DNA of 64,000 nt from Nocardia suismassiliense (lineage in GTDB: Bacteria; Actinomycetota; Actinomycetes; Mycobacteriales; Mycobacteriaceae): assembly GCF_900269665.1 (NCBI RefSeq), contig NZ_LT985361.1:8262389-8326388 (forward strand), written 5' to 3'. Shown here piece after piece: positions 7,343 to 15,325 of this stretch. Each line of letters opens with the position of its first letter. Position 1 is the first letter of the stretch. The notes beneath the pieces are model-generated. The model saw only the letters and a list, made by a program, of their open reading frames with translations, did no database searches and was not told the DNA's origin. Made by a program: the position numbers and the translations under genes.

Positions 7343-8527
7343 TTACCAGGTGACCGGGAGCCGGTGCACGCCGTAGATGTCCATGTCGTGCCGCAACGGA
7401 ACCCCTTCGGCCGGGACAGCCAGCCGCAACGTCGGGAAGCGACGCACCAAGGCGGGCAACGCGACTCGCATCTCGACGCGGGCAAGTTGCTGACCGAGGC
7501 ACTGGTGGATGCCGTGCCCGAAGCCGACATGTCCGACGGCGTTGCGCCGGATGTCGAAGGTGTCGGGATCGTCGAACTTGGCCGGGTCACGGTTGGCCGC
7601 CTGGGTCGACAGCGCGACCGTCTCCCCCGCCTTGATCAGCTGACCGTCCAGCTCGACATCCTCGAGCGCCACCCGCGACGAGGTGTGCACGATGCTCAGG
7701 TAACGCATGAGCTCCTCGACGGTCTGATCGGCGAGTTCGGGCCGGGCGCGGAGCTCGGCGAGCTGGTCGGGATGCGACAGCAGGGCGAAGGTGCCCAGCG
7801 CCAGCATGTTCGCCGTGGTGTCCAGGCCCGCGCCGAGCAGAAGGGTGCCGATGACGGCGAGCTCGTCATCGGTCAGGTCGCTGTCGGTGAGGTCGCTCAG
7901 CAGGTCGTCGGCGGGCTCGGCGCGCTTGGCCAGCACCAAGGTGCGCAGGTACTTCTCGCCGTCGGCGAAGGCCGCCACCCGCTCGTCGACGGACGCGGCC
8001 ATGTCGTTGGCCACGGCGACGAGCTCGCGGAAGGTGTCGCGCTCGGCGGACGGAACGCCGAGCAACTCACAGATGGTCAGCGCGGGAACGGGGAAGGCGA
8101 ACGCCTCGATCAAGTCGACCGGCCCGCCGTCGCGGACCATGGCGTCCAGATGGTCGGCCGTGATCTCCTCGACGCGCTCGGTAAGCATGGCCATCCGGCG
8201 CACGGTGAACTTGCCGGACAACAGTTTTCGATAGCGCGTGTGTTCCGGTGGGTCGACACCGAGCAGGTCGCCCGGCGTCGCGGGCGGCATCGGGCCGCCA
8301 TCGGCCAGCGGGTTGTGCCCGAGTTCGTAGCGCACGCTGAAGCGCGGGTCGGCGAAGACCGCGCGGACGGTCGCGTGCCCGGTGGCGAGCCAGCCTTGAT
8401 GGCCGTCGGGGAAAGTCATGCGCACCAGCGGGCGCAGCGCGGCCAGTTCCGCGGGCGGGTCGAAGGGGCAACGGGCCGGGCGCGTGGTGGGGAGTTCGAC
8501 GGATTCGGAGAGTGGTCGATGCACCAT
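7343..8527 (-). CDS. cytochrome P450 monooxygenase
   Basis: A soluble bacterial P450 of 394 residues inserting one oxygen atom into an unidentified substrate. Landmarks: I-helix AGLDTT (233-238) with the acid-Thr pair for proton delivery, K-helix ExxR (E272-R275), and heme loop FGHGIHQCLG (336-345), where Cys343 is the thiolate ligand. I chose the ATG at 8527 because GTAGGAATC precedes it directly; the frame runs 16 codons further. It is followed by its ferredoxin gene and is divergent from a MarR-type regulator across a 237-bp AT-rich region, suggesting substrate-responsive control. Its family number cannot be assigned by eye. Confidence 0.95.
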   Translation of the reverse strand: MVHRPLSESVELPTTRPARCPFDPPAELAALRPLVRMTFPDGHQGWLATGHATVRAVFADPRFSVRYELGHNPLADGGPMPPATPGDLLGVDPPEHTRYRKLLSGKFTVRRMAMLTERVEEITADHLDAMVRDGGPVDLIEAFAFPVPALTICELLGVPSAERDTFRELVAVANDMAASVDERVAAFADGEKYLRTLVLAKRAEPADDLLSDLTDSDLTDDELAVIGTLLLGAGLDTTANMLALGTFALLSHPDQLAELRARPELADQTVEELMRYLSIVHTSSRVALEDVELDGQLIKAGETVALSTQAANRDPAKFDDPDTFDIRRNAVGHVGFGHGIHQCLGQQLARVEMRVALPALVRRFPTLRLAVPAEGVPLRHDMDIYGVHRLPVTW

Positions 8528-8640
8528 GATTCCTACTTCGTTCGAGTTTGGATATGCCCGAACGCTACGTTGCATTCAATTATCTTCCAACGATGAAAGC
8601 AGGCTATCAAGCGATTTCAGCAGGTAGATTCCAGAATTGA

Positions 8641-8691
8641 ATTGCAATGAATATGCCGCTGAATGCACCTGTCTGACATAGGTATTGCAAT
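8641..8691. promoter_or_regulatory. paired ATTGCAAT palindromes (candidate operator)
   Basis: The 8-bp palindrome ATTGCAAT occurs at 8641-8648 and again at 8684-8691, spaced 43 bp (about four helical turns), in the AT-rich gap between the divergent P450 and MarR-type genes. A related arm TTGCATTCAATT (from about 8570) is an imperfect inverse of AATTGAATTGCAA next to the first site. Two like sites on one DNA face suit a dimeric MarR/GbsR repressor. Confidence 0.45.
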
Positions 8692-8764
8692 GGTCTGCCA
8701 CTGAGCGCAATACTCGCGGAATGGTTCGGCACGGCGAACCACTCGCCAGCGAGGGAGGCGGCGC

Positions 8765-9475
8765 ATGCCGGGTGGCAGGTTGACCCAGGACGATCGCAGG
8801 CAGATCGCCGAGGGCCTCGCGCAAGGTCTCGGGTACGCCGAGATCGCCAGGCAGCTGAACCGGCCTACCTCCACCGTCAGCCGGGAAGTCATGCGCAACG
8901 GCGGACCCGGTCGCTACCACCCTGGGCGTGCGCACAGAGCGACCGAGTTACGCGCGCGTCGGCACCGATCGCGCGGCGTGACGGCCGAAAGTGCCCCGGC
9001 GGCAGGCGATGTGGTGCTCGACGAATTCGTGACGCAGTTCGTCGCGCAGATCACCAGGACCGGAGTTCCGCGCACCGCGGCGGCCGCGCTGGCCTGCCTC
9101 TACACCACCGACAGCGGCAGCCTCACCGCCGCCGAACTGGCGCAACGACTTCGGGTCAGCCCGGCCACCATCTCCGCGGCCATCAACATGCTCGAAACCC
9201 AGGGCCTCTTGCAACGGGAACGCGATGCCCGCAGCCGCCGGGATCGCTACTTCGTCGACGACAACATCTGGGTGCACGCGACAATGGTCAGCGCGCAACA
9301 GGTGTGCGAGCTGGCCGCGGTGACCCGGCGCGGCGCCGAGTTGCTCGGCAGCGACACACCGGCAGGGGTACGCGCGTACAACACCAGCCGATTCCTCGAC
9401 TTCGTCGGCCACGACATGGTCGAATCCGCCGAACGCTGGCGAAAACTGCTCCAGCAGCAGCGGACTCAGGACTGA
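8765..9475 (+). CDS. GbsR/MarR-type regulator with N-terminal IS30-like helix-turn-helix
   Basis: A 236-residue cytosolic DNA-binding protein with two different HTH modules. Residues about 1-50 (LTQDDRRQIAEGLAQGLGYAEIARQLNRP, then TSTVSREV) match the HTH_38 type found at the start of IS30 transposases. Residues about 85-235 form a MarR/GbsR-like winged helix, with LTAAELAQRLRVSPATISAAINML at roughly 118-141 and a basic wing RDARSRRDRYF. This fusion recurs in actinobacterial regulators and is not a transposase remnant, because no DDE domain follows. It is divergent from the P450-ferredoxin operon and is its most likely regulator, probably through the ATTGCAAT sites. Confidence 0.85.
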   Translation: MPGGRLTQDDRRQIAEGLAQGLGYAEIARQLNRPTSTVSREVMRNGGPGRYHPGRAHRATELRARRHRSRGVTAESAPAAGDVVLDEFVTQFVAQITRTGVPRTAAAALACLYTTDSGSLTAAELAQRLRVSPATISAAINMLETQGLLQRERDARSRRDRYFVDDNIWVHATMVSAQQVCELAAVTRRGAELLGSDTPAGVRAYNTSRFLDFVGHDMVESAERWRKLLQQQRTQD

Positions 9476-9485
9476 GCCGGCCGGT

Positions 9486-9905
9486 TCAGTCGCGGGAGAA
9501 CACGGCGCGCCATACCCCGACGGCGGTGCCGCGCAAGAAGTTCTCCCAGCTGAAGTGGTCGTGCCACAGGATGATCCGGCCGTCGCGCAGCTCGAAGGTG
9601 CCGGTCACCCAGAAGCCGATCTTCACCGGGCCGAACTGCAGAAAGTCGGTGCGGTCGGTGAGCACGATATTGCCGTCGGCGGCGATGTGGTGCACGTCGA
9701 CCTCGAAACCGAACGGGTCCCGGTTCAGGTTCCGCAGTATCTTGCGCGCCAGCCCGCCGCCGACATCGGGCAGCGAGGTGTTCTTCCATACAGCGTCCGG
9801 GTGCAGCAGTTCCAACGCCTCGTCGACGGCGCCGAGTTCGAGCGCGGAAAGAAACTCCCGCACCGTGGTGATCGCGTCCTGCTGAAGTTCGAGGTCCTGG
9901 GTCAT
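9486..9905 (-). CDS. limonene-1,2-epoxide hydrolase family protein
   Basis: A 139-residue cone-shaped SnoaL/LEH-fold enzyme that would open an epoxide with water. The catalytic Arg-Asp...Asp set of limonene epoxide hydrolase (R99, D101, D132 in the Rhodococcus enzyme) is matched by R85, D87 and D116 (TDRTDF and WHDHF). The water-positioning Asn is N42, but the partner Tyr position is Trp40 (AVWKNT). Substrate identity is unknown. It ends 10 bp from the MarR-type gene, converging with it. A P450 plus an epoxide hydrolase in one neighbourhood suggests oxidation and hydration of a lipophilic compound, though operon linkage is not shown. Confidence 0.85.
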   Translation of the reverse strand: MTQDLELQQDAITTVREFLSALELGAVDEALELLHPDAVWKNTSLPDVGGGLARKILRNLNRDPFGFEVDVHHIAADGNIVLTDRTDFLQFGPVKIGFWVTGTFELRDGRIILWHDHFSWENFLRGTAVGVWRAVFSRD

Positions 9906-9957
9906 GGTCCGACGATAGGCCCTGGCCGGGGGCAGTGGGGAGTTCAGGCGGGCCGAT

Positions 9958-10701
9958 TCAGCCGCCGGCTCGGCGGGCGATCAGGACGCCCAAGCCGTCC
10001 AGCACGCGTTCGATACCGAAGTGCAGGGCGTTGTTCGCACCGCCGGAGTCCGGTGCGGTGCTTACCGCCGCAGCCTCCGCCGCGAAGGCCGCGGCGACAG
10101 CAGGGTAGCGATCGCCGGCCACGGTCATCATCTCGGCGAACTGCGCGGCGAACTGCACCGACGGATCGTCGCCGAGCGGTTGGGTCTGCTGGACCAGGCT
10201 ACGGACGTGGCCGTTGACCAGCACGATGGTGTCGAGCTGCTCCGACCCGGTGAGTCCGGTGCCGGCGAGTGCGACGAGGGCGCTTTCCATCCAGCCCATT
10301 TCATTGGGGCCGAGCGGACGCGCACCGATGGTCAGTTCGATGGCCCAGGGATGCGCACGGTAGCGCTGGTAGAGCGTCTCGGCCCACCGGCGCAGCCCGG
10401 CTCGCCAGCGCTCGGCCTGCGGAACATCGTGCACCGCAGCGGTATCCGGCGGTGTGCCCATCGCGGCGTCGAGCATCAGCGCGGTCAGCTGCTCCTTGCC
10501 CGGCACATATCGGTACAGCGACATCTTGGTGAAACCGAGCCGCTCGGCCAGCCGCTGCATGGACAGGTTCGCCAGGCCTTCGGCATCCACGAGTGCGATC
10601 GCCTCGGCCACGATCCCCTCCAGCGAGAGGGCTGGTTTCGGGCCGCGCTTGGGCCGCTGCTGGGTGCCCCACAGCAGCTGCACGGTGGTCGGCGTCGGCA
10701 T
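9958..10701 (-). CDS. TetR family repressor
   Basis: A 247-residue regulator. The N-terminal HTH lies at about residues 28-75 (LSMQRLAERLGFTKMSLYRYV), and the C-terminal ligand domain resembles the TetR_C_1 class. The ATG at 10701 follows GAAAGGA by 8 bases; the frame extends 45 codons further into the divergent promoter region and I reject that part. It is divergent from a flavin monooxygenase, the classic TetR(X)-style arrangement in which the repressor controls both genes and the monooxygenase substrate or a related drug is the inducer. A 12-bp inverted repeat in the gap is a possible site. Confidence 0.88.
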   Translation of the reverse strand: MPTPTTVQLLWGTQQRPKRGPKPALSLEGIVAEAIALVDAEGLANLSMQRLAERLGFTKMSLYRYVPGKEQLTALMLDAAMGTPPDTAAVHDVPQAERWRAGLRRWAETLYQRYRAHPWAIELTIGARPLGPNEMGWMESALVALAGTGLTGSEQLDTIVLVNGHVRSLVQQTQPLGDDPSVQFAAQFAEMMTVAGDRYPAVAAAFAAEAAAVSTAPDSGGANNALHFGIERVLDGLGVLIARRAGG

Positions 10702-10755
10702 TGCCAGATCCTTTCGACGGCAGCTTGACTCGCAAACTGTGTCTACCATACGCTG

Positions 10756-10794
10756 ATCTGTGTCCGACGGAAACAGAATCCCTCGGACACAGAT
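10756..10794. promoter_or_regulatory. 12-bp inverted repeat upstream of the flavin monooxygenase
   Basis: ATCTGTGTCCGA at 10756-10767 and its exact complement at 10783-10794 flank 15 bases, ending 19 bp before the monooxygenase ATG. Another CTGTGTC occurs at about 10738. It could be a TetR operator or an mRNA hairpin before the start. Confidence 0.45.
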
Positions 10795-10813
10795 ACTCGT
10801 CGATGGAGCACTC

Positions 10814-12010
10814 ATGCGTAACCAGACCGTCCTCATCTCCGGCGCCAGCGTCGCGGGCCCTGCCCTCGCCTACTGGCTGCACCGCTACGGCTTCACCGTC
10901 ACCGTGGTCGAGCGGGCCCGAGGCCTGCGGCCGGGCGGTCAGGCCATCGACTTCAAGGGCCGCACCCAGCTGACCGTGCTGGACCGCATGGGCCTGCGCG
11001 ACGACCTCGAGCAGCGCAGGACCGGCACCACCGACACCGTCTTCGTCGACGCGAACGGCAACCGGCTCGCCACCATGTCCGGCGACTTCACCGGCGGAGA
11101 CCTGGAGATCCTGCGCGGCGATCTCGCCGAGATCATGTACCAGCACACTGCGGACCACTGCGAATATCTGTTCGGCGATTCGATCAGCGCGCTCACCGAG
11201 CTCGCCGACGGCGTGCACGTCGAGTTCGAGCACGGGCCCGCGCGCACCTTCGACCTGGTCTTCGGCGCCGACGGCATCCACTCCCGGGTACGCGGACTCG
11301 TCTTCGGACCGGAAAAGGACTTCGTCGAATACCTCGGCCACTACTACTGCATCGCCGGCGCGGCCAAGTCTGCTGCGGACGCCACCGGACCACGGGCACG
11401 CGCCACCGCCTACGGCCACAACACGCCGGGCAAACTCGCCATCAGCGGCGGCCCGAAAGCGCAACAGTTCTACATGTTCGCGTCCCCCGAACTCGACTAC
11501 TCCCGCGACGACACCGCCGCTCAGCAGCGCATCATCGAGCAGGTCTTCGCCGACGTGCGCTGGGACGTACCGCAGATGCTCAGCGAGCTGGCCGACTTCG
11601 ACGACATCTACCTCGATTCGCTCAGCCGGATGCGCATGACGGCCGGCTACACCAAGGGGCGGGTCGCGCTGGTCGGCGACTCGGCCTACGGAAACACGTT
11701 GGCGGGCTTCGGCTCCGGGCTCGCGCTCATCGGCGCGTACGTCATCGCCGGCGAACTCGCCGTCGCCGACGGCGATTACACGGTGGCCTTCGCCCGCTAC
11801 GACGAGATCATGCGGAGCTACGCCAAGATCGCCGACAACAACAACACGGGAAAGTTCCTCGCGCCGAAAACGGCCCTCGGCATCCGAGTGCGCAACTGGT
11901 TCCTCGGATCGTGGTTGTTCACCCTCATGGCGAAGTACGCCGACAAGGCCGCCAACGACATCGACCTGCAGGACTACCCGGCCATGGTGCGGCAACGCGA
12001 GATCAACTGA
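10814..12010 (+). CDS. FAD-dependent monooxygenase (PHBH/TetX-like)
   Basis: A 398-residue class A flavoprotein hydroxylase. The N-terminal dinucleotide fold shows ISGASVAGPALAYWL (the GxGxxG equivalent is GASVAG) with a terminal acid in VVERA. The second FAD motif GRVALVGDSAYG lies near residue 295. NAD(P)H and oxygen are the usual co-substrates and the reaction is aromatic or antibiotic hydroxylation; the substrate is unknown. I start at ATG 10814; the 18-codon upstream extension overlaps the inverted repeat. Divergence from a TetR gene resembles inducible drug-modifying monooxygenases, but it could equally be catabolic. Confidence 0.9.
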   Translation: MRNQTVLISGASVAGPALAYWLHRYGFTVTVVERARGLRPGGQAIDFKGRTQLTVLDRMGLRDDLEQRRTGTTDTVFVDANGNRLATMSGDFTGGDLEILRGDLAEIMYQHTADHCEYLFGDSISALTELADGVHVEFEHGPARTFDLVFGADGIHSRVRGLVFGPEKDFVEYLGHYYCIAGAAKSAADATGPRARATAYGHNTPGKLAISGGPKAQQFYMFASPELDYSRDDTAAQQRIIEQVFADVRWDVPQMLSELADFDDIYLDSLSRMRMTAGYTKGRVALVGDSAYGNTLAGFGSGLALIGAYVIAGELAVADGDYTVAFARYDEIMRSYAKIADNNNTGKFLAPKTALGIRVRNWFLGSWLFTLMAKYADKAANDIDLQDYPAMVRQREIN

Positions 12011-12180
12011 AAGCGTTGGCCGCAGGGAGTTTTCGATCTTCCTCGCCAATTCGAGGCCGACCGGTATGCGCGGTCGATGCGCCGATCCGGTCGCACCGGA
12101 GAATCCGCTGTGTTTCGATGGAACCGAAGCCGGGCGGGGCGCGTCTATAGGGTCAGAGGCACTCATGAAAGGGGACGGTG

Positions 12181-12570
12181 ATGGCGGTGGACAGCCCGTT
12201 TCCCGGGTACATCGAGGATGCGAAGGCCGGGGCGTTGACGGTGCGGATGGATCCGCAGGGTTTCGTCGATATCGACAAGGCGTGCGAGGAGCTGATCAAT
12301 CAGCTGACCGGCATCCGGGCCGACGCACGTGACCTCGGCGAGAAAACCTCCTGGGGCCTCGGCGAGAGCAATCCGCGCCTGTCGTCGGCCGTCGAACTCG
12401 TACAACTGTTCCGCGAGAAGGCATTCGGCGGACCGAACAACGCCTACGACACCCTCAGCGACTACGTCACGGTCGCCGAGGAGATCAGGGCGATGTTCAA
12501 GGCCATCTGCGAGACCTACCAGCGCACCGATGCCGAATTCGCGGCAAAGTTGCAGGAGATCAGCGCATGA
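12181..12570 (+). CDS. Esx/PE-like helical protein with type VII secretion signal
   Basis: A 129-residue mostly helical protein starting MAVDSPFPGYIEDAKAG. It ends in a long helix containing Y113-Q-R-T-D117, the YxxxD/E general secretion signal of type VII (ESX) substrates. A turn with SWGLGES near residue 57 separates the helices. I use ATG 12181, six bases after AAAGGGG, rather than the GTG just before it. It heads a tight operon (4-base overlap with the next gene) with a lipoprotein, a PPE-like gene and espG, so it most likely partners the PPE-like protein for export. No toxin domain is visible. Confidence 0.75.
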   Translation: MAVDSPFPGYIEDAKAGALTVRMDPQGFVDIDKACEELINQLTGIRADARDLGEKTSWGLGESNPRLSSAVELVQLFREKAFGGPNNAYDTLSDYVTVAEEIRAMFKAICETYQRTDAEFAAKLQEISA

Positions 12571-13154
12571 GTCTTGGCCAGCAGGGGAGCCGTTCGCCAG
12601 GAATCGGTTTCGCGGCTGCGGCACTCCTGGCGGCCCTGCTGACGGGGTGCGGCACCGAGGCGAAGACGTCCGGCACACCGACAACGTCGACGGCGACCGC
12701 GCCATCTGCCACCAAGACAACGGGATCCGATCCACAAGCCACCTTCGATCCATGCACCGCACTCACACCGCAATTCCTCGGTACGCACCAATGGGACGCG
12801 TTGCCGCCCTCGCCGAAGCAGAACACTGCGGGCGGCATCAGCTGGAAGGGCTGCCGCTACGTCGCCAAGGCCGGCTACGGCTTCACCATCGAGACCACCA
12901 ATGGAACCCTCGAGCAAGTACGTCAGAAGTTCCCTGCGGCCGTGGACATCTCGATCAGCGGTCGCAAGGCGCTGCGCTATGAAGCCCGGCCGGACGTTCC
13001 CGGTGGATGCTCGATCAACGTCGAGACGAAGAGCGGCTCGCTGTATCTGCTCGTAGACGACCCGACCGGCAAGCATCCACGCAAACTGTCGCCCTGCGAC
13101 ACCGCCACCGAAATCGCCCACGCAGTCGCACCACTGCTGCCCGCGGGCAGCTGA
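12567..13154 (+). CDS. DUF3558 lipoprotein
   Basis: A 195-residue exported lipoprotein. It has a hydrophobic signal sequence and lipobox LLTGC (Cys28 by my count), a Thr/Ser-rich linker, then a DUF3558-type domain with conserved cysteines (FDPCTALT, WKGCRYV, PGGCSI and LSPCDT), probably forming disulfides outside the cell. The ATG overlaps the preceding stop as ATGA, so translation is coupled. DUF3558 lipoproteins are frequent in Nocardia and often accompany type VII genes; the function is unknown. A paralog with a proline-rich linker lies at 32841-33554. Confidence 0.85.
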   Translation: MSLGQQGSRSPGIGFAAAALLAALLTGCGTEAKTSGTPTTSTATAPSATKTTGSDPQATFDPCTALTPQFLGTHQWDALPPSPKQNTAGGISWKGCRYVAKAGYGFTIETTNGTLEQVRQKFPAAVDISISGRKALRYEARPDVPGGCSINVETKSGSLYLLVDDPTGKHPRKLSPCDTATEIAHAVAPLLPAGS

Positions 13155-13176
13155 ACAATCCCACGGGGGAGCGATC

Positions 13177-14394
13177 ATGAGACAGACCGACGGCCGCGCG
13201 ATCACCAATCCCGAGAACGCGCAGAGCTTCACACACGCCGAGATCAAGCAGGCGGCCGACGAGATGAACCCGGCCGGGCTCGGCAGCGCGTTCGACGCCT
13301 GGTCGAAGATCGCGGCGGCGGTGACGAACGCCGGTCATCAATTCGAGACGGCGATCAAGCAGGCGGTCGAACAGCATTGGGAGGGTGCGGCGGCCGACAG
13401 TGCGGTGCGTGGCATCCGGGACTACGCGACCAGGGTCGGTGAGTTCGGCGAGACGCTGAACGCGCAGAGCACGCCCTTGTCGCAGGCGGCGAGCGCGGCC
13501 GCGAAGTTCAAGATGTCGGTGCCCGACGTGGTGGACACCTCGACCAATCCGCGCGGAGCCGAGCTACGGAACTCCAGCGAAGAGCAGGCCCGCGACGAGA
13601 TGACCACCCAGTACATCCAGCCGTACGGGACCACCGCCCCCGCCATTCCAACACTGCCGCCGCCGATCCACCCGATCGCCATACCGACGCCCGGCGGTGA
13701 CAGCAGTATCGACCCCGGTACCACCCCGGGCACGAGCACAAGTCCCGCCGACAACCGTTCGGGCACTGCGGATTCCAGCAAGCAGGCCGCGACAGCCGAG
13801 GCCGACAACCCGACGGAAGCCGGGACCTCCGAAACCGAGGCCACCTCGGAAGAGACCACTCCACAGGCGGTTTCGCAGGAGCAGGGCAACAACGGGGTGC
13901 CGACCACTCCTGCCGCCACAACGACGGCCGCGACCACGAACTCCCCGCTCACCACCCCGGCCAGTACGGCAAGCCCGATCACTTCGGCGTTCCCCACCAG
14001 CACGCTCCCGTCCACCCCGACGACGGTCGCGGCCGCCGCGGCGAACGGAACTCCGAGCAGGTCGGGCACACCGAGCACTTCCGCCATGCCCAGCACCTCC
14101 GCGAGCCCCAGCACGTCCGCGAGCCCGCGCAGCGAAGCTCAACCCGGCACCTCACGCCCCGCACCACCTGCCACCACCACTGGTGCCGCCGGACCACAAC
14201 CCGCCGCCACCCCCGGCCGACCGGGCACCCCGGGTGTCGCCGGCTATCCCGGCATGTTTCCGCACGGAGCCCGCAGCCGCGGCGAGGACGACGACGAACA
14301 CAAGTCCCCCGGCTACTTGCGCACCGCCGAGCACGCCAAAGAACTACTGGGTGAAAGGGAGAAGACTGTGCCGCCGGTGATCGGCGAGAAATGA
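13177..14394 (+). CDS. PPE-like type VII secretion substrate with long Pro/Ser/Thr-rich tail
   Basis: A 405-residue protein. The first about 125 residues are an alpha-helical PPE-like domain with W68-E-G70 (QHWEGAAAD), the WxG turn that pairs with an Esx/PE partner. Residues about 150-350 are low-complexity Pro, Ser, Thr and Ala, rich in repeats such as STSAMPSTSASPSTSASP. The C-terminus has a charged stretch (RGEDDDEHK) and ends in a short conserved-looking segment, GYLRTAEHAKELLG. No enzymatic toxin domain is present, so this is a structural or short-tail member. It follows the DUF3558 gene by 22 bp and overlaps espG by 4 bases. Confidence 0.8.
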   Translation: MRQTDGRAITNPENAQSFTHAEIKQAADEMNPAGLGSAFDAWSKIAAAVTNAGHQFETAIKQAVEQHWEGAAADSAVRGIRDYATRVGEFGETLNAQSTPLSQAASAAAKFKMSVPDVVDTSTNPRGAELRNSSEEQARDEMTTQYIQPYGTTAPAIPTLPPPIHPIAIPTPGGDSSIDPGTTPGTSTSPADNRSGTADSSKQAATAEADNPTEAGTSETEATSEETTPQAVSQEQGNNGVPTTPAATTTAATTNSPLTTPASTASPITSAFPTSTLPSTPTTVAAAAANGTPSRSGTPSTSAMPSTSASPSTSASPRSEAQPGTSRPAPPATTTGAAGPQPAATPGRPGTPGVAGYPGMFPHGARSRGEDDDEHKSPGYLRTAEHAKELLGEREKTVPPVIGEK

Positions 14395-15134
14395 CGGGGC
14401 AGTGGTCGCTGTCCGCCGAGCAGTTCGCGGCGGCCTGGTTCGGTACCGGCCTCGACCGCTTACCTTTTCCATTCCGCTTCACCAGCCGATTCCCCGGCCT
14501 GCGTGAATACCAGACCTACCAGCAAGAATTCCGGGACGAGCTGGCCCGCCCGGAACGCGTCCCGCTCTCGCGTGCCCTCACCGTGCTGGCCCGACCCGAT
14601 TGGCGCATCGAGCTTTTCGGCTACGACAACACCCGCGACGGCCTCGAACTGCGCGCGATCGGCTGCGCCACCCGCGGCGGCGCCGGCGTGATCGCGCAGC
14701 AGACCCCCGCCCCCACCGGCGGCCGGATTCAGTTGCGCCGCTGCCGAACCGAGCAACTCGCGACCGAGCTGGTGCGCCTGCTACCGAACACCGGCGCGGG
14801 CACCACCGGCGAAAAATCGTTCCTGCTGGACGATCTCACCGACGAACGCCCCGACCTCTTCGGCAACGCCGAAGCCAGCGAGGTGAAGGAACGCTACCGC
14901 CGCTTCTGGCGCCAGCCCTGTGCCACCCGAGGCACCGCGACGGTCCTGCTCGGCCCCCGCAACGCCGAACCACTGCGCACCGGTCGCCTCCGGTGGATCG
15001 ACGCCGCCGACGGCCGGTATTTCGAGGTCCCCGCCAACCGCGCCTTAATGATCCGCCCCGGCACCAGCGCCGACATCATCCGATATCTGGACGACGCGAT
15101 CGCCCGCGCCAGGGCCAGAATGGATTCCGCGTAG
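14391..15134 (+). CDS. espG: EspG family ESX chaperone
   Basis: A 247-residue cytosolic chaperone that binds the tip of a PPE partner and keeps it soluble until export by an ESX machine. It opens MTGQWSLSAEQFAAAWFGTG and contains REYQTYQQEF, then the beta-rich and helical pattern typical of EspG proteins. Its ATG overlaps the PPE-like stop (ATGA). No core secretion genes (eccB, C, D, mycP) are in the window, so this is an orphan module relying on an apparatus encoded elsewhere. The symbol marks the family, not a specific ESX locus. Confidence 0.8.
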   Translation: MTGQWSLSAEQFAAAWFGTGLDRLPFPFRFTSRFPGLREYQTYQQEFRDELARPERVPLSRALTVLARPDWRIELFGYDNTRDGLELRAIGCATRGGAGVIAQQTPAPTGGRIQLRRCRTEQLATELVRLLPNTGAGTTGEKSFLLDDLTDERPDLFGNAEASEVKERYRRFWRQPCATRGTATVLLGPRNAEPLRTGRLRWIDAADGRYFEVPANRALMIRPGTSADIIRYLDDAIARARARMDSA

Positions 15135-15172
15135 CGTCGCCCACAACAATGGCCGGCGTAGATCCCGACCTC

Positions 15173-15228
15173 CGGGCGCTGACCAGCGGCAGCAGCGGGC
15201 CGTTCGGGCGCTGAATAGCGGCAACAGC
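15173..15228. repeat. 24-bp imperfect direct repeat
   Basis: CGGGCGCTGA followed by a close copy of AGCGGCA-CAGC occurs at 15173-15196 and 15205-15228 (21 of 24 match, period 32), in the gap between espG and glyA. It lies just after the espG stop; no function is visible. Confidence 0.5.
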
Positions 15229-15260
15229 AACCAGTCAGGTGCCGAGTAGCGGCGTACAAC

Positions 15261-15302
15261 TCGGGCTCGTACCTCCGGCAAACACCGAAAATACGAGCCC
15301 GA
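15261..15302. terminator. 11-bp hairpin between convergent espG and glyA
   Basis: Arms 15261-15271 and 15292-15302 pair perfectly around a 20-base loop, 24 bp past the glyA stop on the reverse strand. It could terminate both converging operons; AAAGTTT follows on the plus strand. Confidence 0.5.
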
Positions 15303-15325
15303 CAAAGTTTCGCGACGACGCAGGC

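Noticed and set aside
8765..8940. IS30 transposase fragment
   Set aside because: The IS30-like HTH continues in frame into a complete MarR-type domain and no DDE domain or inverted terminal repeats are present.
10301..12166. 621-codon reverse-strand open frame across the TetR start and the flavin monooxygenase
   Set aside because: It overlaps two well-supported genes, and its composition (Val/Glu/His/Arg-rich, no domain) is that of a high-GC antisense shadow frame.
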